This document shows, piece by piece, positions 14,388 through 23,182 of a DNA stretch of 57,511 bases. The stretch's first letter is position 1. Each line of letters starts with the position of its first letter. The DNA is from an uncultured bacterium (GTDB lineage: Bacteria; Bacillota_I; Bacilli_A; Acholeplasmatales; Anaeroplasmataceae). Location: contig CASEZJ010000001.1 of the NCBI GenBank assembly GCA_949292525.1, forward strand, positions 1 to 57,511, in the 5' to 3' direction. The notes beneath the pieces were generated by a model, which did not search any database, had not been told where the DNA came from, and was given only the letters and a program-made list of their open reading frames with translations. The position numbers and the translations under genes are program-made.

Positions 14388-14646
14388 TAAAAAGTGTTGA
14401 TACTATAAACTGGTTCAAAAGTCAGGGACAAAAAAGTTGACAGTAGTAAATAAGTAAATATTTAACAAGTTAAGGAGGAAGCTAGCTTCCTCCTTAATAA
14501 TTTTATAGTAAATTTAACTAGCTATTAGTAATTTTTAGCATAGTAAAAAAGATTTAAGCCTGCTTAAAAAAATTATATTTTTTAAATATTAGAATAAGTT
14601 TTTACTTTTTGTGTTATAATTATATCAAGGAGTATAAATAACAGTA
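14388..14646. other. intergenic stretch with a 28-bp perfect palindrome
   Basis: No gene is seen. Bases 14470-14497 form a perfect palindrome centred on GCTAGC; its left arm contains AAGGAGG and its right arm CCTCCTT. A TTGACA box lies at 14437-14442 but no good -10 box is found at the right distance. The palindrome may end transcription of the gene at 13095, although its T-run is poor (TTAATAATTTT). A TATAAT box near 14616 probably serves the next gene. Confidence 0.5.
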
Positions 14647-15051
14647 ATGATTAGATTAGCAAATTTAGATGATTTAAAATATCTTAAAAACTATGATTAT
14701 GAAGTCTACGATATTGAAGCAGATATAAACAATAATCTAGTTTATATAATAGAAGAAAAAGAAATTATAGGTTTTTTAAGATATAGTTTATTTTGGAATA
14801 GGATCCCATTTATAAATATGTTATATATAAAAGATATTTATAGAAATAAAGGATATGGGAAAGAACTTTTAAATTTTTTTATAAAAGAAATGCAAAATAA
14901 AAGATTTGAAAATATAATGACATCTTGTGTTGCAAAAGAAAATGGAAAAATGTTTTTCTTAAAAAATAATTTTAATATTACTGGTGGATTTAATCCTTTT
15001 AAAGAAGGATATGAATTAATATTAGATTGTGAAATTGGAGGTAGAAAATGA
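14647..15051 (+). CDS. GNAT-family N-acetyltransferase
   Basis: A 134-residue single-domain acetyltransferase. MLYIKDIYRNKGYGKELLNF carries the acetyl-CoA pyrophosphate-binding motif (R-x-x-G-x-G/K form: RNKGYGK). The later MTSCVAKENGKMFFLKNNF matches the end of the fold. The acceptor substrate cannot be read. AAGGAG lies 14 bases before ATG 14647, a longer spacing than usual. The stop overlaps the next start (ATGA), so it is co-translated with the oxidoreductase. Confidence 0.8.
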   Translation: MIRLANLDDLKYLKNYDYEVYDIEADINNNLVYIIEEKEIIGFLRYSLFWNRIPFINMLYIKDIYRNKGYGKELLNFFIKEMQNKRFENIMTSCVAKENGKMFFLKNNFNITGGFNPFKEGYELILDCEIGGRK

Positions 15052-16172
15052 AAAAATTAGGTTTTGGTATGATGCGTTTACCGTTATTAAATGATCTTGA
15101 TCAAACGAGTGTTGATGAAAAACAAGTGTGCGAAATGGTTGATGCATTTATCGCTAATGGTTTTACTTATTTTGATACAGCTTATATGTATCATAACCAT
15201 GAAAGCGAAAAAGTTGTTAAACGTTGTTTAGTAGAAAGACATCAAAGAGATGAATATACTTTAGCTAGTAAGTTACCTAGTATGTTTTTAACTTGTGAAG
15301 AAGATAATGCTAAATTCTTTAATGAACAACTAGAAAAATGCGGTGTTACGTTTTTTGATTATTATTTATTGCATAATTTAAATGTAGCTAATTATGAAAA
15401 AGTAGAAAAATATAATTCATTTGCCTTTTGTAAAAGAATGGTAGAAGAAGGAAAGATTAAACATTTAGGCTTTTCATTTCATGGTTTAGCTAAAGATTTA
15501 GCTAAAATCTTAGAGAAACATCATAATGATATTGAATTTGTACAATTACAAATAAATTATGTAGATTGGGAAAACCCTAATGTTGAATCACGCCTTTGTT
15601 ATGAAACGGTACGCAAATATGGCAAAAAAGTGGTTATAATGGAACCTGTTAAAGGTGGTGCCTTAGCTAATTTGCCAGATGAAGCAAATAAAGTTTTAAT
15701 GGAACATGATGACACTAAATCAATTCCAAGTTATGCTATTAGGTTTGCGGCTAGTTTAGATGGTGTAATGGTCGTTTTATCTGGCATGTCAAATATGGCT
15801 CAATTACAAGATAATATGAGTTATATGAAGGATTTTGTTCCGCTAACAAGTACTGAATTTAACATGTTATTAGGATTAGTAGATGTAATAAATGAGGCTA
15901 ATAAAATAGCATGTACTGCATGCAATTATTGTACGGAAAAGTGCCCAAAACATATTTGTATACCTGATTATTTTAAAATATATAACAAAGCGCGAAGTCA
16001 TATGGGTAGATCATATAACTCGTTTAAACCAGAATATGAAAAGCTATCAGCTAATCATGGTTTGGCTTCTGATTGTATTAATTGTAAGCAATGTGAAAAA
16101 ATGTGTCCTCAACATTTGCCAATAACTAAATATTTAAAAGATGTAGCTATTGCTTTTGAAGATAAAAAATAG
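15048..16172 (+). CDS. aldo/keto reductase with C-terminal 4Fe-4S ferredoxin domain
   Basis: A 374-residue protein. The N-terminal TIM-barrel aldo/keto reductase (GFGMMRLPL; FDTAYMYHNHESE; ASKLP; DYYLLHNL) spans about 280 residues. Two clusters follow: CTACNYCTEKCP and CINCKQCEKMCP, each able to hold a 4Fe-4S centre. Such proteins are common in anaerobes and are often annotated as iron-sulfur oxidoreductases of unknown substrate, probably using ferredoxin-type electron transfer. Coupled to the upstream acetyltransferase by a four-base overlap. A long bidirectional terminator follows. Confidence 0.88.
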   Translation: MKKLGFGMMRLPLLNDLDQTSVDEKQVCEMVDAFIANGFTYFDTAYMYHNHESEKVVKRCLVERHQRDEYTLASKLPSMFLTCEEDNAKFFNEQLEKCGVTFFDYYLLHNLNVANYEKVEKYNSFAFCKRMVEEGKIKHLGFSFHGLAKDLAKILEKHHNDIEFVQLQINYVDWENPNVESRLCYETVRKYGKKVVIMEPVKGGALANLPDEANKVLMEHDDTKSIPSYAIRFAASLDGVMVVLSGMSNMAQLQDNMSYMKDFVPLTSTEFNMLLGLVDVINEANKIACTACNYCTEKCPKHICIPDYFKIYNKARSHMGRSYNSFKPEYEKLSANHGLASDCINCKQCEKMCPQHLPITKYLKDVAIAFEDKK

Positions 16173-16188
16173 GTTTAGTTTATAACAA

Positions 16189-16238
16189 AACCCCATAAGT
16201 TACTAGTATTTTTACTAGTCTAACTTATGGGGCTTTAT
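16189..16238. terminator. bidirectional terminator between the aldo/keto reductase and the antiporter
   Basis: CCCCATAAGTTA (from 16191) pairs with TAACTTATGGGG (ending 16232), with an inner ACTAGTA/TACTAGT-like stem. A-rich left and T-rich right flanks serve the convergent genes. Confidence 0.85.
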
Positions 16239-16247
16239 TATTTATGC

Positions 16248-17237
16248 TTAAATAACTAATACTCCAGTATCTCTTAAGATTGTATAAGTTAAATATAAAA
16301 TATAAATAATTATTAAAATTGCACCTTCTATACGATTAACTTTAGCTTTTTTAAAAGCAAATATAAATATTAATATTATAGCTACAACCATAAAAATCAA
16401 ATCAATGTAACTATTATGATTTAAAGATAAAGGATTAATCATACCACTAAATCCTAAGATGAAAATAATATTAAAAATGTTAGAACCAATAACATTACCT
16501 ACAGCAATATCGTTTTCACCTTTTTTTGAAGCTACTAAACTGGTTACGAGTTCAGGTAAACTAGTACCTACAGCCACTATAGTTAAACCGACTAAAAGTT
16601 CACTCATGCCAAATTCTAAGGCGAGTTCTTTAGCGGCATCAACTGTAAGTATTCCTCCTCCTACAACACCGGCTAAACCAAGTACAGTAAATATTATACT
16701 TAACCAGGTTTTTCTTTCTTTTTTATTTTCTTCTTTAGGTTGTTCACTTTCTAATGCTAAATCAGTTCTCCTTTGTTTTAAAGCTCTGAAAATGGCTAAA
16801 GCAATATAACTAACAAACAAGACAAATAATATAGCTGCTTCCCATCTATCTATTGAAAATGGTGTGATTATATAACTGAATAAAGCTAATACAGCCATGA
16901 CAACAAATAAAATTGGAATATCAAAACGCATTATATCTTTAGATACTAGAGTTGGTAAAATAATAGAACAAATACCAATAATAAATAGAGAATTAAAAAT
17001 ATTAGAGCCGACAACATTACCAAATGATAAGTCAGAACTATTTGTAATAGCGGCATTTATACTAACTGAAGCCTCTGGTAAACTAGTACCGATTGAAACT
17101 AATGTTAGACCTATAATCAGACTAGGAATGCCAAGCTTTTTGGCGATATCACTAGCTCCATCAACAAAGAAATCAGCCCCTTTGACAAGTAAAATCATGC
17201 CAACTATAAGTAATAAAATATTTATAAAAATATCCAT
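16248..17237 (-). CDS. calcium/sodium antiporter (CaCA family)
   Basis: A 329-residue membrane protein with two homologous halves of about five helices each. Each half has the ion-binding repeat: SIGTSLPEASVSINA with GNVVGSNIFN, and AVGTSLPELVTSLVA with GNVIGSNIFN. A charged cytosolic loop (EQPKEENKKERK) joins the halves. Relatives exchange Ca2+ (sometimes with K+) for Na+ or H+. Start ATG 17237 follows TAGGAGGA. Single-gene unit on the minus strand. Confidence 0.9.
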   Translation of the reverse strand: MDIFINILLLIVGMILLVKGADFFVDGASDIAKKLGIPSLIIGLTLVSIGTSLPEASVSINAAITNSSDLSFGNVVGSNIFNSLFIIGICSIILPTLVSKDIMRFDIPILFVVMAVLALFSYIITPFSIDRWEAAILFVLFVSYIALAIFRALKQRRTDLALESEQPKEENKKERKTWLSIIFTVLGLAGVVGGGILTVDAAKELALEFGMSELLVGLTIVAVGTSLPELVTSLVASKKGENDIAVGNVIGSNIFNIIFILGFSGMINPLSLNHNSYIDLIFMVVAIILIFIFAFKKAKVNRIEGAILIIIYILYLTYTILRDTGVLVI

Positions 17238-17315
17238 AGTAAAAAGTCCTCCTACTCATATAATATCATAAATTATTTTTTTTAAAAGTATTTAATAAAC
17301 TTAAAAGCATTTACC

Positions 17316-17344
17316 TTGTTTTAATGATTTAAATATTATATAAT
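17316..17344 (+). promoter_or_regulatory. promoter of rubrerythrin
   Basis: TTGTTT (17316-17321), 17-nt spacer, TATAAT (17339-17344). TATTAG (17356-17361) and CTAATA (17371-17376) form an inverted repeat just downstream of the start site that could be an operator; it does not match the PerR consensus. Confidence 0.6.
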
Positions 17345-17403
17345 CAAGTTAGAAGTATTAGCTATATTGACTAATATAAAAATTAAGAAAGGTGATATTA
17401 GAA

Positions 17404-17937
17404 ATGGAATTAAAAGGTTCAAAAACAGAAAAAAATTTAAGAGAAGCATTTGCTGGTGAATCACAAGCTAGAAACAAATATACTTATTTTGCTTCAGTAG
17501 CTAGAAAGGAAGGTTATGAACAAATCGCAGCTATTTTTGAAAAAACAGCACAAAATGAAATGGAACATGCTAAACTTTGGTTCAAAGCTTTAGGTGAATT
17601 AGGTGATACTCCTGCTAATTTAGCTGCGGCTGCGGCTGGTGAAAATTATGAATGGACTGATATGTATGATCGTTTTGCAAAAGAAGCTGAAGAAGAAGGC
17701 TTTACAAAATTAGCATATCAATTTAGAGCTGTAGCAGCTATTGAAAAAGCTCATGAAGAAAGATATAAAAAATTATTATCTAATATAAATTTAGATGAAG
17801 TATTTGCTAAATCAGAAGAAACTATTTGGGAATGCCGTAATTGTGGACATTTAGTAATGGGTAAAAAAGCTCCAGGTGTATGTCCTGTTTGTAATCATCC
17901 ACAAAGCTTCTTTGAAGTTAGATCTGAAAATTATTAA
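17404..17937 (+). CDS. rubrerythrin
   Basis: A 177-residue non-haem iron peroxidase that reduces hydrogen peroxide in anaerobes. The four-helix di-iron domain (residues about 1-135) includes [37 protein letters not shown] and [14 protein letters not shown]. The C-terminal rubredoxin-like domain has CRNCGH and CPVCNHP (two CxxC pairs). ATG 17404 follows AGAAAGGTGAT; GTG 17392 would lie inside that site. Flanked by its own promoter and terminator. Together with Bcp and the CoA-disulfide reductase it suggests an anaerobe that meets oxygen. Confidence 0.95.
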   Translation: MELKGSKTEKNLREAFAGESQARNKYTYFASVARKEGYEQIAAIFEKTAQNEMEHAKLWFKALGELGDTPANLAAAAAGENYEWTDMYDRFAKEAEEEGFTKLAYQFRAVAAIEKAHEERYKKLLSNINLDEVFAKSEETIWECRNCGHLVMGKKAPGVCPVCNHPQSFFEVRSENY

Positions 17938-17946
17938 AATTAAAAG

Positions 17947-17966
17947 CGTGCTTAAGCACGTTTTTA
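17947..17966 (+). terminator. terminator after rubrerythrin
   Basis: CGTGC (17947-17951) and GCACG (17956-17960) with loop TTAA, followed by TTTTT. Confidence 0.75.
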
Positions 17967-18007
17967 AATAAAATCTAGTTAGCTATTGCTAACTAAAGGA
18001 GGATAAA

Positions 18008-18781
18008 ATGATTAATTTATGGCTTACTTTAATACCGTTTGTAGGGACAACCTTAGGCTCAAGCTTAGTCTTCTTTTTAAAAAAAGATTTAAAAGAACCA
18101 ATTAAAAAAGCATTAATTGGTTTTGCGGCTGGTGTTATGATTGCCGCAGCTATTTTTTCTTTAATATTACCTTCAATCGAAGAAGCTAAAGCACAAGAAA
18201 TACCTGTCATTTGGCTTCCGGCTGCTATTGGTTTTACATGTGGAATGTTTTTTTTATTAATTTTTGATAGTTTAGTTCCACATATTCATCTAGATAATAA
18301 AGAAGAAGGAGTTAAAACAAAATTAAGTAAAGATAAATTATTATTCTTAAGTGTGACTTTACATAATATTCCTGAAGGTTTAGCAGTAGGAGCTTTGCTT
18401 GCTGCTTTTATTAATAATTCGAATGTTAGTTATATGGCTTTATTATCGCTTGTAATAGGTATAGCAATTCAAAATATACCGGAGGGAACTATTGTTACTT
18501 TACCAATGTATAGCAATAATAAAAATAAGAAAAAAAGCTTCTTATATGGTTTTATATCAGGAATAGTAGAACCAATAAGCGCTTTGTTAATGTTTTTCTT
18601 AGTAGATTATTTAAATTTTTTATTACCATATTTTTTAAGTTTTGCAGCAGGTGCTATGTTATATGTAGTTATTGAAGAATTAATACCAGAATCACAGACC
18701 GGTAAACATTCAAATGTTGCTACTATTAGTTTAATGATTGGTTTTGTTTTAATGATGATACTAGATATAGCTTTAGGATAA
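18008..18781 (+). CDS. ZIP-family divalent metal transporter
   Basis: A 257-residue protein with about eight membrane helices. The metal-site helices read LHNIPEGLAVGALLAAF and IQNIPEGTIVTLP, the TM4/TM5 signature of ZIP proteins, with a His-containing loop (VPHIHLDNKEE) before them. It imports Zn2+, Fe2+ or Mn2+ into the cytoplasm. The ribosome site AGGAGG lies before ATG 18008. It is adjacent to, and convergent with, the ArsR-type regulator gene, so a metal-homeostasis cluster spans 18008-21384. Confidence 0.88.
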   Translation: MINLWLTLIPFVGTTLGSSLVFFLKKDLKEPIKKALIGFAAGVMIAAAIFSLILPSIEEAKAQEIPVIWLPAAIGFTCGMFFLLIFDSLVPHIHLDNKEEGVKTKLSKDKLLFLSVTLHNIPEGLAVGALLAAFINNSNVSYMALLSLVIGIAIQNIPEGTIVTLPMYSNNKNKKKSFLYGFISGIVEPISALLMFFLVDYLNFLLPYFLSFAAGAMLYVVIEELIPESQTGKHSNVATISLMIGFVLMMILDIALG

Positions 18782-18790
18782 ATTTATAAG

Positions 18791-19147
18791 TTAATCCTTT
18801 TCTGTTATGTGTTCTAATCCCATATCTAATATTTTTTTTATATGATCATCATCTAATTCATAATATACGACTTTACCAACTTTATTAGTTTTAACTAATT
18901 TAGCCATTTTTAGAGTTTTTAATTGATGAGATACGGCTGATAATGTCATATTAAGACAACAAGATAAATCAGAAACGCATAATGGTCCGTTTTCTAGGGC
19001 GCTAAGTAGTTTAATTCTAGTCCCGTCTCCCATAACTTTATAAAAATCGGCTAATTCTAATATAATATTTTCACTAGGCATATTAGCTTTAGTTGTATTA
19101 ATTCTTTCTAAATGAAGTTCATCTCCACCACAATTAGGACATTTCAT
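18791..19147 (-). CDS. ArsR/SmtB-family metal-responsive repressor with N-terminal zinc-ribbon motif
   Basis: A 118-residue winged-helix repressor. An N-terminal MKCPNCGGDELHLE supplies a CxxC pair. The helix-turn-helix includes GDGTRIKLLSALENGPLCVS, DLSCCLNMTLSAVSHQLKTL and the wing KVVYYELDDDH. The LCVSDL position resembles the ELCVCDL alpha-3 metal site of CadC/SmtB, and Cys pairs nearby could bind Cd, Pb or Zn. Divergent from the HMA protein/P-type ATPase operon, whose promoter holds a dyad operator (19213-19232). Its own promoter is TTGCAT (minus, 19200-19195), 17 nt, TATAAT (19177-19172). Confidence 0.88.
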   Translation of the reverse strand: MKCPNCGGDELHLERINTTKANMPSENIILELADFYKVMGDGTRIKLLSALENGPLCVSDLSCCLNMTLSAVSHQLKTLKMAKLVKTNKVGKVVYYELDDDHIKKILDMGLEHITEKD

Positions 19148-19207
19148 GTTAAATTACCTTCCTTTTTTTAAATTATACAAAAAAAAGAAATAAAATGCAA
19201 AAATATA

Positions 19208-19237
19208 TTGACAGTTGAATACTTGTTCAACTATAAT
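19208..19237 (+). promoter_or_regulatory. promoter and ArsR-type operator of the metal ATPase operon
   Basis: TTGACA (19208-19213), 18-nt spacer, TATAAT (19232-19237). The spacer is almost filled by AGTTGAA-TACTTG-TTCAACT (19213-19232), a perfect 7-bp dyad typical in form for ArsR/CadC operators. A bound repressor would block polymerase directly. Confidence 0.75.
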
Positions 19238-19269
19238 ATTGATAGTGATGAATATATGGAGGTAAAAAA

Positions 19270-19488
19270 ATGAAAAAAGTATTAAAAATTGAAAACTTAG
19301 ATTGTGCTAATTGTGCGAGAAAGTTAGAGGATAAATTAAGTAAATTAAAAGGTGTTAATGAATGCCAAGTAAGTTTTATGAGTCAAAAAATAACTATTGA
19401 TGTAAATGAAGATATGCTTGAAGAAACATTAAATAACGTAAAAAAAACATGTAAAAGAGTAGAACCAGATATGAAGATATTAAACTAA
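19270..19488 (+). CDS. stand-alone heavy-metal-associated (HMA) domain protein
   Basis: A 72-residue ferredoxin-like metal-binding protein. LDCANCARKLE has the Cys-x-x-Cys pair (C12, C15) of HMA domains such as CopZ and the N-terminal domain of CadA. It precedes a P-type ATPase that lacks such a domain, ten bases away, so it probably hands metal to the ATPase. GGAGG before ATG 19270. Controlled by the operator at 19213-19232. Confidence 0.88.
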   Translation: MKKVLKIENLDCANCARKLEDKLSKLKGVNECQVSFMSQKITIDVNEDMLEETLNNVKKTCKRVEPDMKILN

Positions 19489-19497
19489 GAGGCTTAT

Positions 19498-21384
19498 ATG
19501 AGTAAGATTAAAAACAGGATTATAAGAGCTATAATAGCCTTTGTAGTTTTCTTAGTAGATATTATATTGGCTAAGACTATTAGCTTAGAATGGTATATAG
19601 AATTACCTATTTGTTTAGTAGCTTATTTAATTAGTGGATATGATATTTTATGGAAAGCAGTTAGAAATATTAGTCATGGTGAAATATTTGATGAAAACTT
19701 TTTGATGATTATTGCTACTATAGGTGCTTTTGCCACATTACAATTTGAAGAAGCAGTAATGGTTATGGTTTTATATCAAGTAGGAGAATCATTTCAAGAT
19801 TATGCGGTTAACCGTTCTCGTGGTTCAATAACAAGTTTAATGGATTTAAGGCCAGAATATGCAGGACTTTTAAAAGATAATGAAATTGTTATTGTTGGGC
19901 CTGAAGAGGTAAAAGTAGGTGAAACTATTGTTGTAAAACCGGGGGAGAAAATACCACTTGATGGTTATATTGTTGAAGGTAGTAGTAATCTAAATACTGC
20001 AAGTTTAACTGGTGAAACTAAATTAAGATCAGTCAGTATAGGTGATGAAGTTTTATCAGGTTCTGTTAACCAAGATGGCTTGTTAAAAATTGTAGTTAGT
20101 AAACCATATGAAGAATCAACGGTTGCTAAAATCTTAGAATTAGTTGAAAATGCTAGTGATAAAAAAGCTAAGGCAGAAAATTTTATTTCTAAATTTGCAA
20201 AATATTATACCCCTATTGTTGTAATAGCTGCATTATTATTAGCGATATTACCACCAAGCATTATTATGATACAGCAAAACATTAATGTTTTTGCTGATTA
20301 TATATATCGAGCATGTTCATTTTTAGTTATTTCTTGCCCATGCGCATTAGTTATATCTGTGCCACTATCTTTTTTTGGTGGCATAGGGGGAGCAGCAAAG
20401 CTAGGTGTATTAATTAAAGGCTCAAGTTATATTGAAAAAATAGCAAAAATAAAAAGAATAGCTTTTGATAAAACTGGTACATTAACTAAAGGTAACTTCG
20501 CGGTAAGTAAAGTTATAGGGGTTAATGCTAGTAAAGAAGCTGTAATTTATTATGCTGCTTATGCAGAATATTATTCTAATCACCCTTTAGCTATGTCAAT
20601 TAAGGAATATTATAAAAAAGAAATTGATAAAAGTTTAATCACAAATGTTGTAGAAATAGCTGGTAAGGGTATTGAATTGATGATGGAAACCGAAACATAT
20701 TTAGTTGGTAATGCTAAATTACTTAATGAAAACAAAATTGATTTTAACGAAATTAATGAACTTGGAACAATAATATATGTTGCAACTAAAATAAAATATT
20801 TAGGTTATATAGTTATTGTTGACGAAGTTAAACCAGAAGTTAGACTCCTTATTAAACAATTAAAAGATTTAAATATAGATAACACAACTATTTTAACTGG
20901 TGATAATAGAGAAATAGCTGCTAAAGTAGCTAAAGACACGGGTATTAATAACGTATATGCTGAACTTCTACCACAAGATAAAGTTAAAGCAATTGAAACA
21001 GAATTGAGTAAAAATGAAGGTGTATTAGCTTATTGTGGTGATGGCATAAACGATGCCCCGGTTCTAATGCGCGCAGACATAGGTATTGCTATGGGGGCTT
21101 TAGGAAGTGATGCCGCAATTGAGGCTGCTGATGTCATTTTAATGGATGATGATATTATTAAAATTCCAACAATGATAAAATTAGCTAAAAAGGTAATGAA
21201 GATAGTATATGAAAACATAATATTTGCTATAGCTATAAAATTGGTGGTTTTAGTACTAGGTGCATTAGGCTATGCTAATATGTGGCTTGCTATTTTTGCT
21301 GATGTTGGAGTGGCTTGTTTATGTATTATTAATGCTATGCGGTGTTTATATATTAATAAAATTAAAAAGGAATTTAGAAGCTAA
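19498..21384 (+). CDS. P1B-type heavy-metal-exporting ATPase (Cd/Zn/Pb type)
   Basis: A 628-residue ATPase with about eight membrane helices. Visible: the actuator TGET (LTGETKLRS), the metal-site SCPCALV (C280-P-C282), the phosphorylation motif DKTGTLTKG (Asp 324), the HP pair (SNHPLAM), GDNR and GDGINDAPVL. CPC with the ArsR-type regulator points to Cd2+, Zn2+ or Pb2+ export, as CadA/ZntA do. It begins directly with membrane helix 1; the usual N-terminal HMA domain is encoded separately upstream. The stop codon lies in the terminator hairpin. Confidence 0.92.
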   Translation: MSKIKNRIIRAIIAFVVFLVDIILAKTISLEWYIELPICLVAYLISGYDILWKAVRNISHGEIFDENFLMIIATIGAFATLQFEEAVMVMVLYQVGESFQDYAVNRSRGSITSLMDLRPEYAGLLKDNEIVIVGPEEVKVGETIVVKPGEKIPLDGYIVEGSSNLNTASLTGETKLRSVSIGDEVLSGSVNQDGLLKIVVSKPYEESTVAKILELVENASDKKAKAENFISKFAKYYTPIVVIAALLLAILPPSIIMIQQNINVFADYIYRACSFLVISCPCALVISVPLSFFGGIGGAAKLGVLIKGSSYIEKIAKIKRIAFDKTGTLTKGNFAVSKVIGVNASKEAVIYYAAYAEYYSNHPLAMSIKEYYKKEIDKSLITNVVEIAGKGIELMMETETYLVGNAKLLNENKIDFNEINELGTIIYVATKIKYLGYIVIVDEVKPEVRLLIKQLKDLNIDNTTILTGDNREIAAKVAKDTGINNVYAELLPQDKVKAIETELSKNEGVLAYCGDGINDAPVLMRADIGIAMGALGSDAAIEAADVILMDDDIIKIPTMIKLAKKVMKIVYENIIFAIAIKLVVLVLGALGYANMWLAIFADVGVACLCIINAMRCLYINKIKKEFRS

Positions 21385-21400
21385 TCAGCTTCTTTTTTTC
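21376..21400 (+). terminator. terminator of the metal ATPase operon
   Basis: AGAAGCT (21376-21382) and AGCTTCT (21387-21393), loop AATC, then a run of T. The stop codon is inside the hairpin. Confidence 0.85.
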
Positions 21401-21452
21401 TAGTTTTATGTTAATATAGATATAGAAAACAGTTAAATTAGGAGGTTAAAAA

Positions 21453-23129
21453 ATGAGAGTGATTATTGTTGGTGGTGTTGCAGGTGGAGCCACTTGTGCT
21501 ACTAGATTAAGAAGACTTAGGGAAGATATAGAAATTGTTATATATGAAAAAACAAATTATGTTTCATACGCTAATTGTGGTTTACCTTATTATTTAGGTG
21601 GAGTAATAACTGATAAAAACAAATTAACATTACAAAGCCCAAAGAGTTTTAAAGAAAGATTTAATGTAGATGTAAATGTTAATCATGAAGTATTAAGTAT
21701 AGATACAAACAATAAAGAAGTACTAGTAAAAAATTTAATAAATGGAGAAGTCTTTAAAGATAAATATGATAAATTACTCTTAGCGACCGGTGCTAAGGCA
21801 AAAATACCTGATCTAGAAGGTAAAGAACTTGCCTACACATTAAAAAATGTAGAAGACACTTTTAATTTAAGTACTAAATTAAAAAAAGCAAATGAAGTTG
21901 TTGTAGTAGGTGCCGGTTTTATTGGCTTAGAACTTGTTGAAAATTTAATTCATTTAGGCAAAAAAGTTGTGCTCGTAGAACGCCTTGATCAAGTTTTAAG
22001 TCCTATAGATAGGGAAATGGCTGCGTTCTTAGAACATGAATTAGAAAAAAATGGAGTATCAGTAAAACTAAATATTAATCTACTATCTTTAGAAAAAACA
22101 AATAATAAAATTGTTGTTAATTTAGATAATGAAGTCTTTCAAACAGATATGGTTATTTTTGCTTTAGGTGTAAGTCCAAATGATATTTTAGCAAGAAATT
22201 CCGGTTTAGAAGTTAGCCCCAAAGGGGGAATTTTAGTTAATGACTATTTACAAACCAGCAATGAAGATATTTATGCTTGTGGTGATGTAATTTTAACTAA
22301 AAATATAATTGATAACCAATTATATTTATCTAATTTAGCAGGTCCGGCAAATAAACAAGCAAGAATAGTAGCTAATAATATTTGTGGGTATAAACAAAAA
22401 TATTTAGGAAATATAGGAAGTTCAATTATAAAAATATTTAATCTAAATTGTGCTTTTGTTGGTTTAAATGAAAAGAAATTACAAAATTTAAATATAAAAT
22501 ATAATAAGATATATCTATCACCTAATGACCATGCTTCCTATTATCCAGGTAGTCAGGCTCTAACTATTAAAATACTATATTCTGATAACTATAATATTTT
22601 AGGTGCTCAAGTTATTGGTGAAAGTGGTGTAGATAAAACGATAGATATTTTAGCTTTAGCTATTTATTCTAAAATTAATTTATTGGATTTAGAAAATGTT
22701 GATTTTGCTTATGCACCGCCATTTAATAGTGCTAAGACCCCTATAAATATAGCTGGTTATATAGCTAGTAATTTAAAATTAGGCCTAGTTAAACAATATG
22801 ATATATTTATGGTAAATGAATTAATTTTAAAAAAAGCCGGTATTTTTTTAGATGTTAGAACAAATAGTGAATATAATTCAGGACATATAAAAGAATATAT
22901 AAATATTCCTTTAGATAATTTGCACGCTAATTTAGCTAAATTAGATAAAAATAAAGATATATATGTTATGTGTCAAAGCGCATTAAGAAGTTACTTAGCT
23001 TGTCGCATTTTAACTAATAATGGTTTTTCATGTTACAATTTAGCAGGTGGATACCGTTTATATGCTAATTATTATTTAAATCGCACACCTAATTTAATAG
23101 TTTTAAGTGATGGTAAAGAAAAGATTTAA
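21453..23129 (+). CDS. CoA-disulfide reductase-like flavoprotein fused to a rhodanese domain
   Basis: A 558-residue fusion. Residues 1 to about 440 form a pyridine nucleotide-disulfide oxidoreductase: FAD site VIIVGGVAGGATCATRLRRL, single redox Cys in YANCGLPYYLGG (C42), NAD site VVVGAGFIGLELVENL, and GDVILT. The C-terminal 110 residues form a rhodanese with active-site loop CQSALRS (C507). The layout is that of CoADR-RHD enzymes, which reduce CoA disulfide or persulfide and link to polysulfide handling. AGGAGG before ATG 21453. Monocistronic behind the metal operon. Confidence 0.88.
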   Translation: MRVIIVGGVAGGATCATRLRRLREDIEIVIYEKTNYVSYANCGLPYYLGGVITDKNKLTLQSPKSFKERFNVDVNVNHEVLSIDTNNKEVLVKNLINGEVFKDKYDKLLLATGAKAKIPDLEGKELAYTLKNVEDTFNLSTKLKKANEVVVVGAGFIGLELVENLIHLGKKVVLVERLDQVLSPIDREMAAFLEHELEKNGVSVKLNINLLSLEKTNNKIVVNLDNEVFQTDMVIFALGVSPNDILARNSGLEVSPKGGILVNDYLQTSNEDIYACGDVILTKNIIDNQLYLSNLAGPANKQARIVANNICGYKQKYLGNIGSSIIKIFNLNCAFVGLNEKKLQNLNIKYNKIYLSPNDHASYYPGSQALTIKILYSDNYNILGAQVIGESGVDKTIDILALAIYSKINLLDLENVDFAYAPPFNSAKTPINIAGYIASNLKLGLVKQYDIFMVNELILKKAGIFLDVRTNSEYNSGHIKEYINIPLDNLHANLAKLDKNKDIYVMCQSALRSYLACRILTNNGFSCYNLAGGYRLYANYYLNRTPNLIVLSDGKEKI

Positions 23130-23182
23130 AAATGTAATGAAATTTAGTATAATTAAGGGAATGAAAGATGTAGGTGATTATT

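Noticed and set aside
17356-17376. PerR or Fur box upstream of rubrerythrin
   Set aside because: The inverted repeat TATTAG/CTAATA does not match either consensus; it is noted only as a possible operator in the promoter entry.
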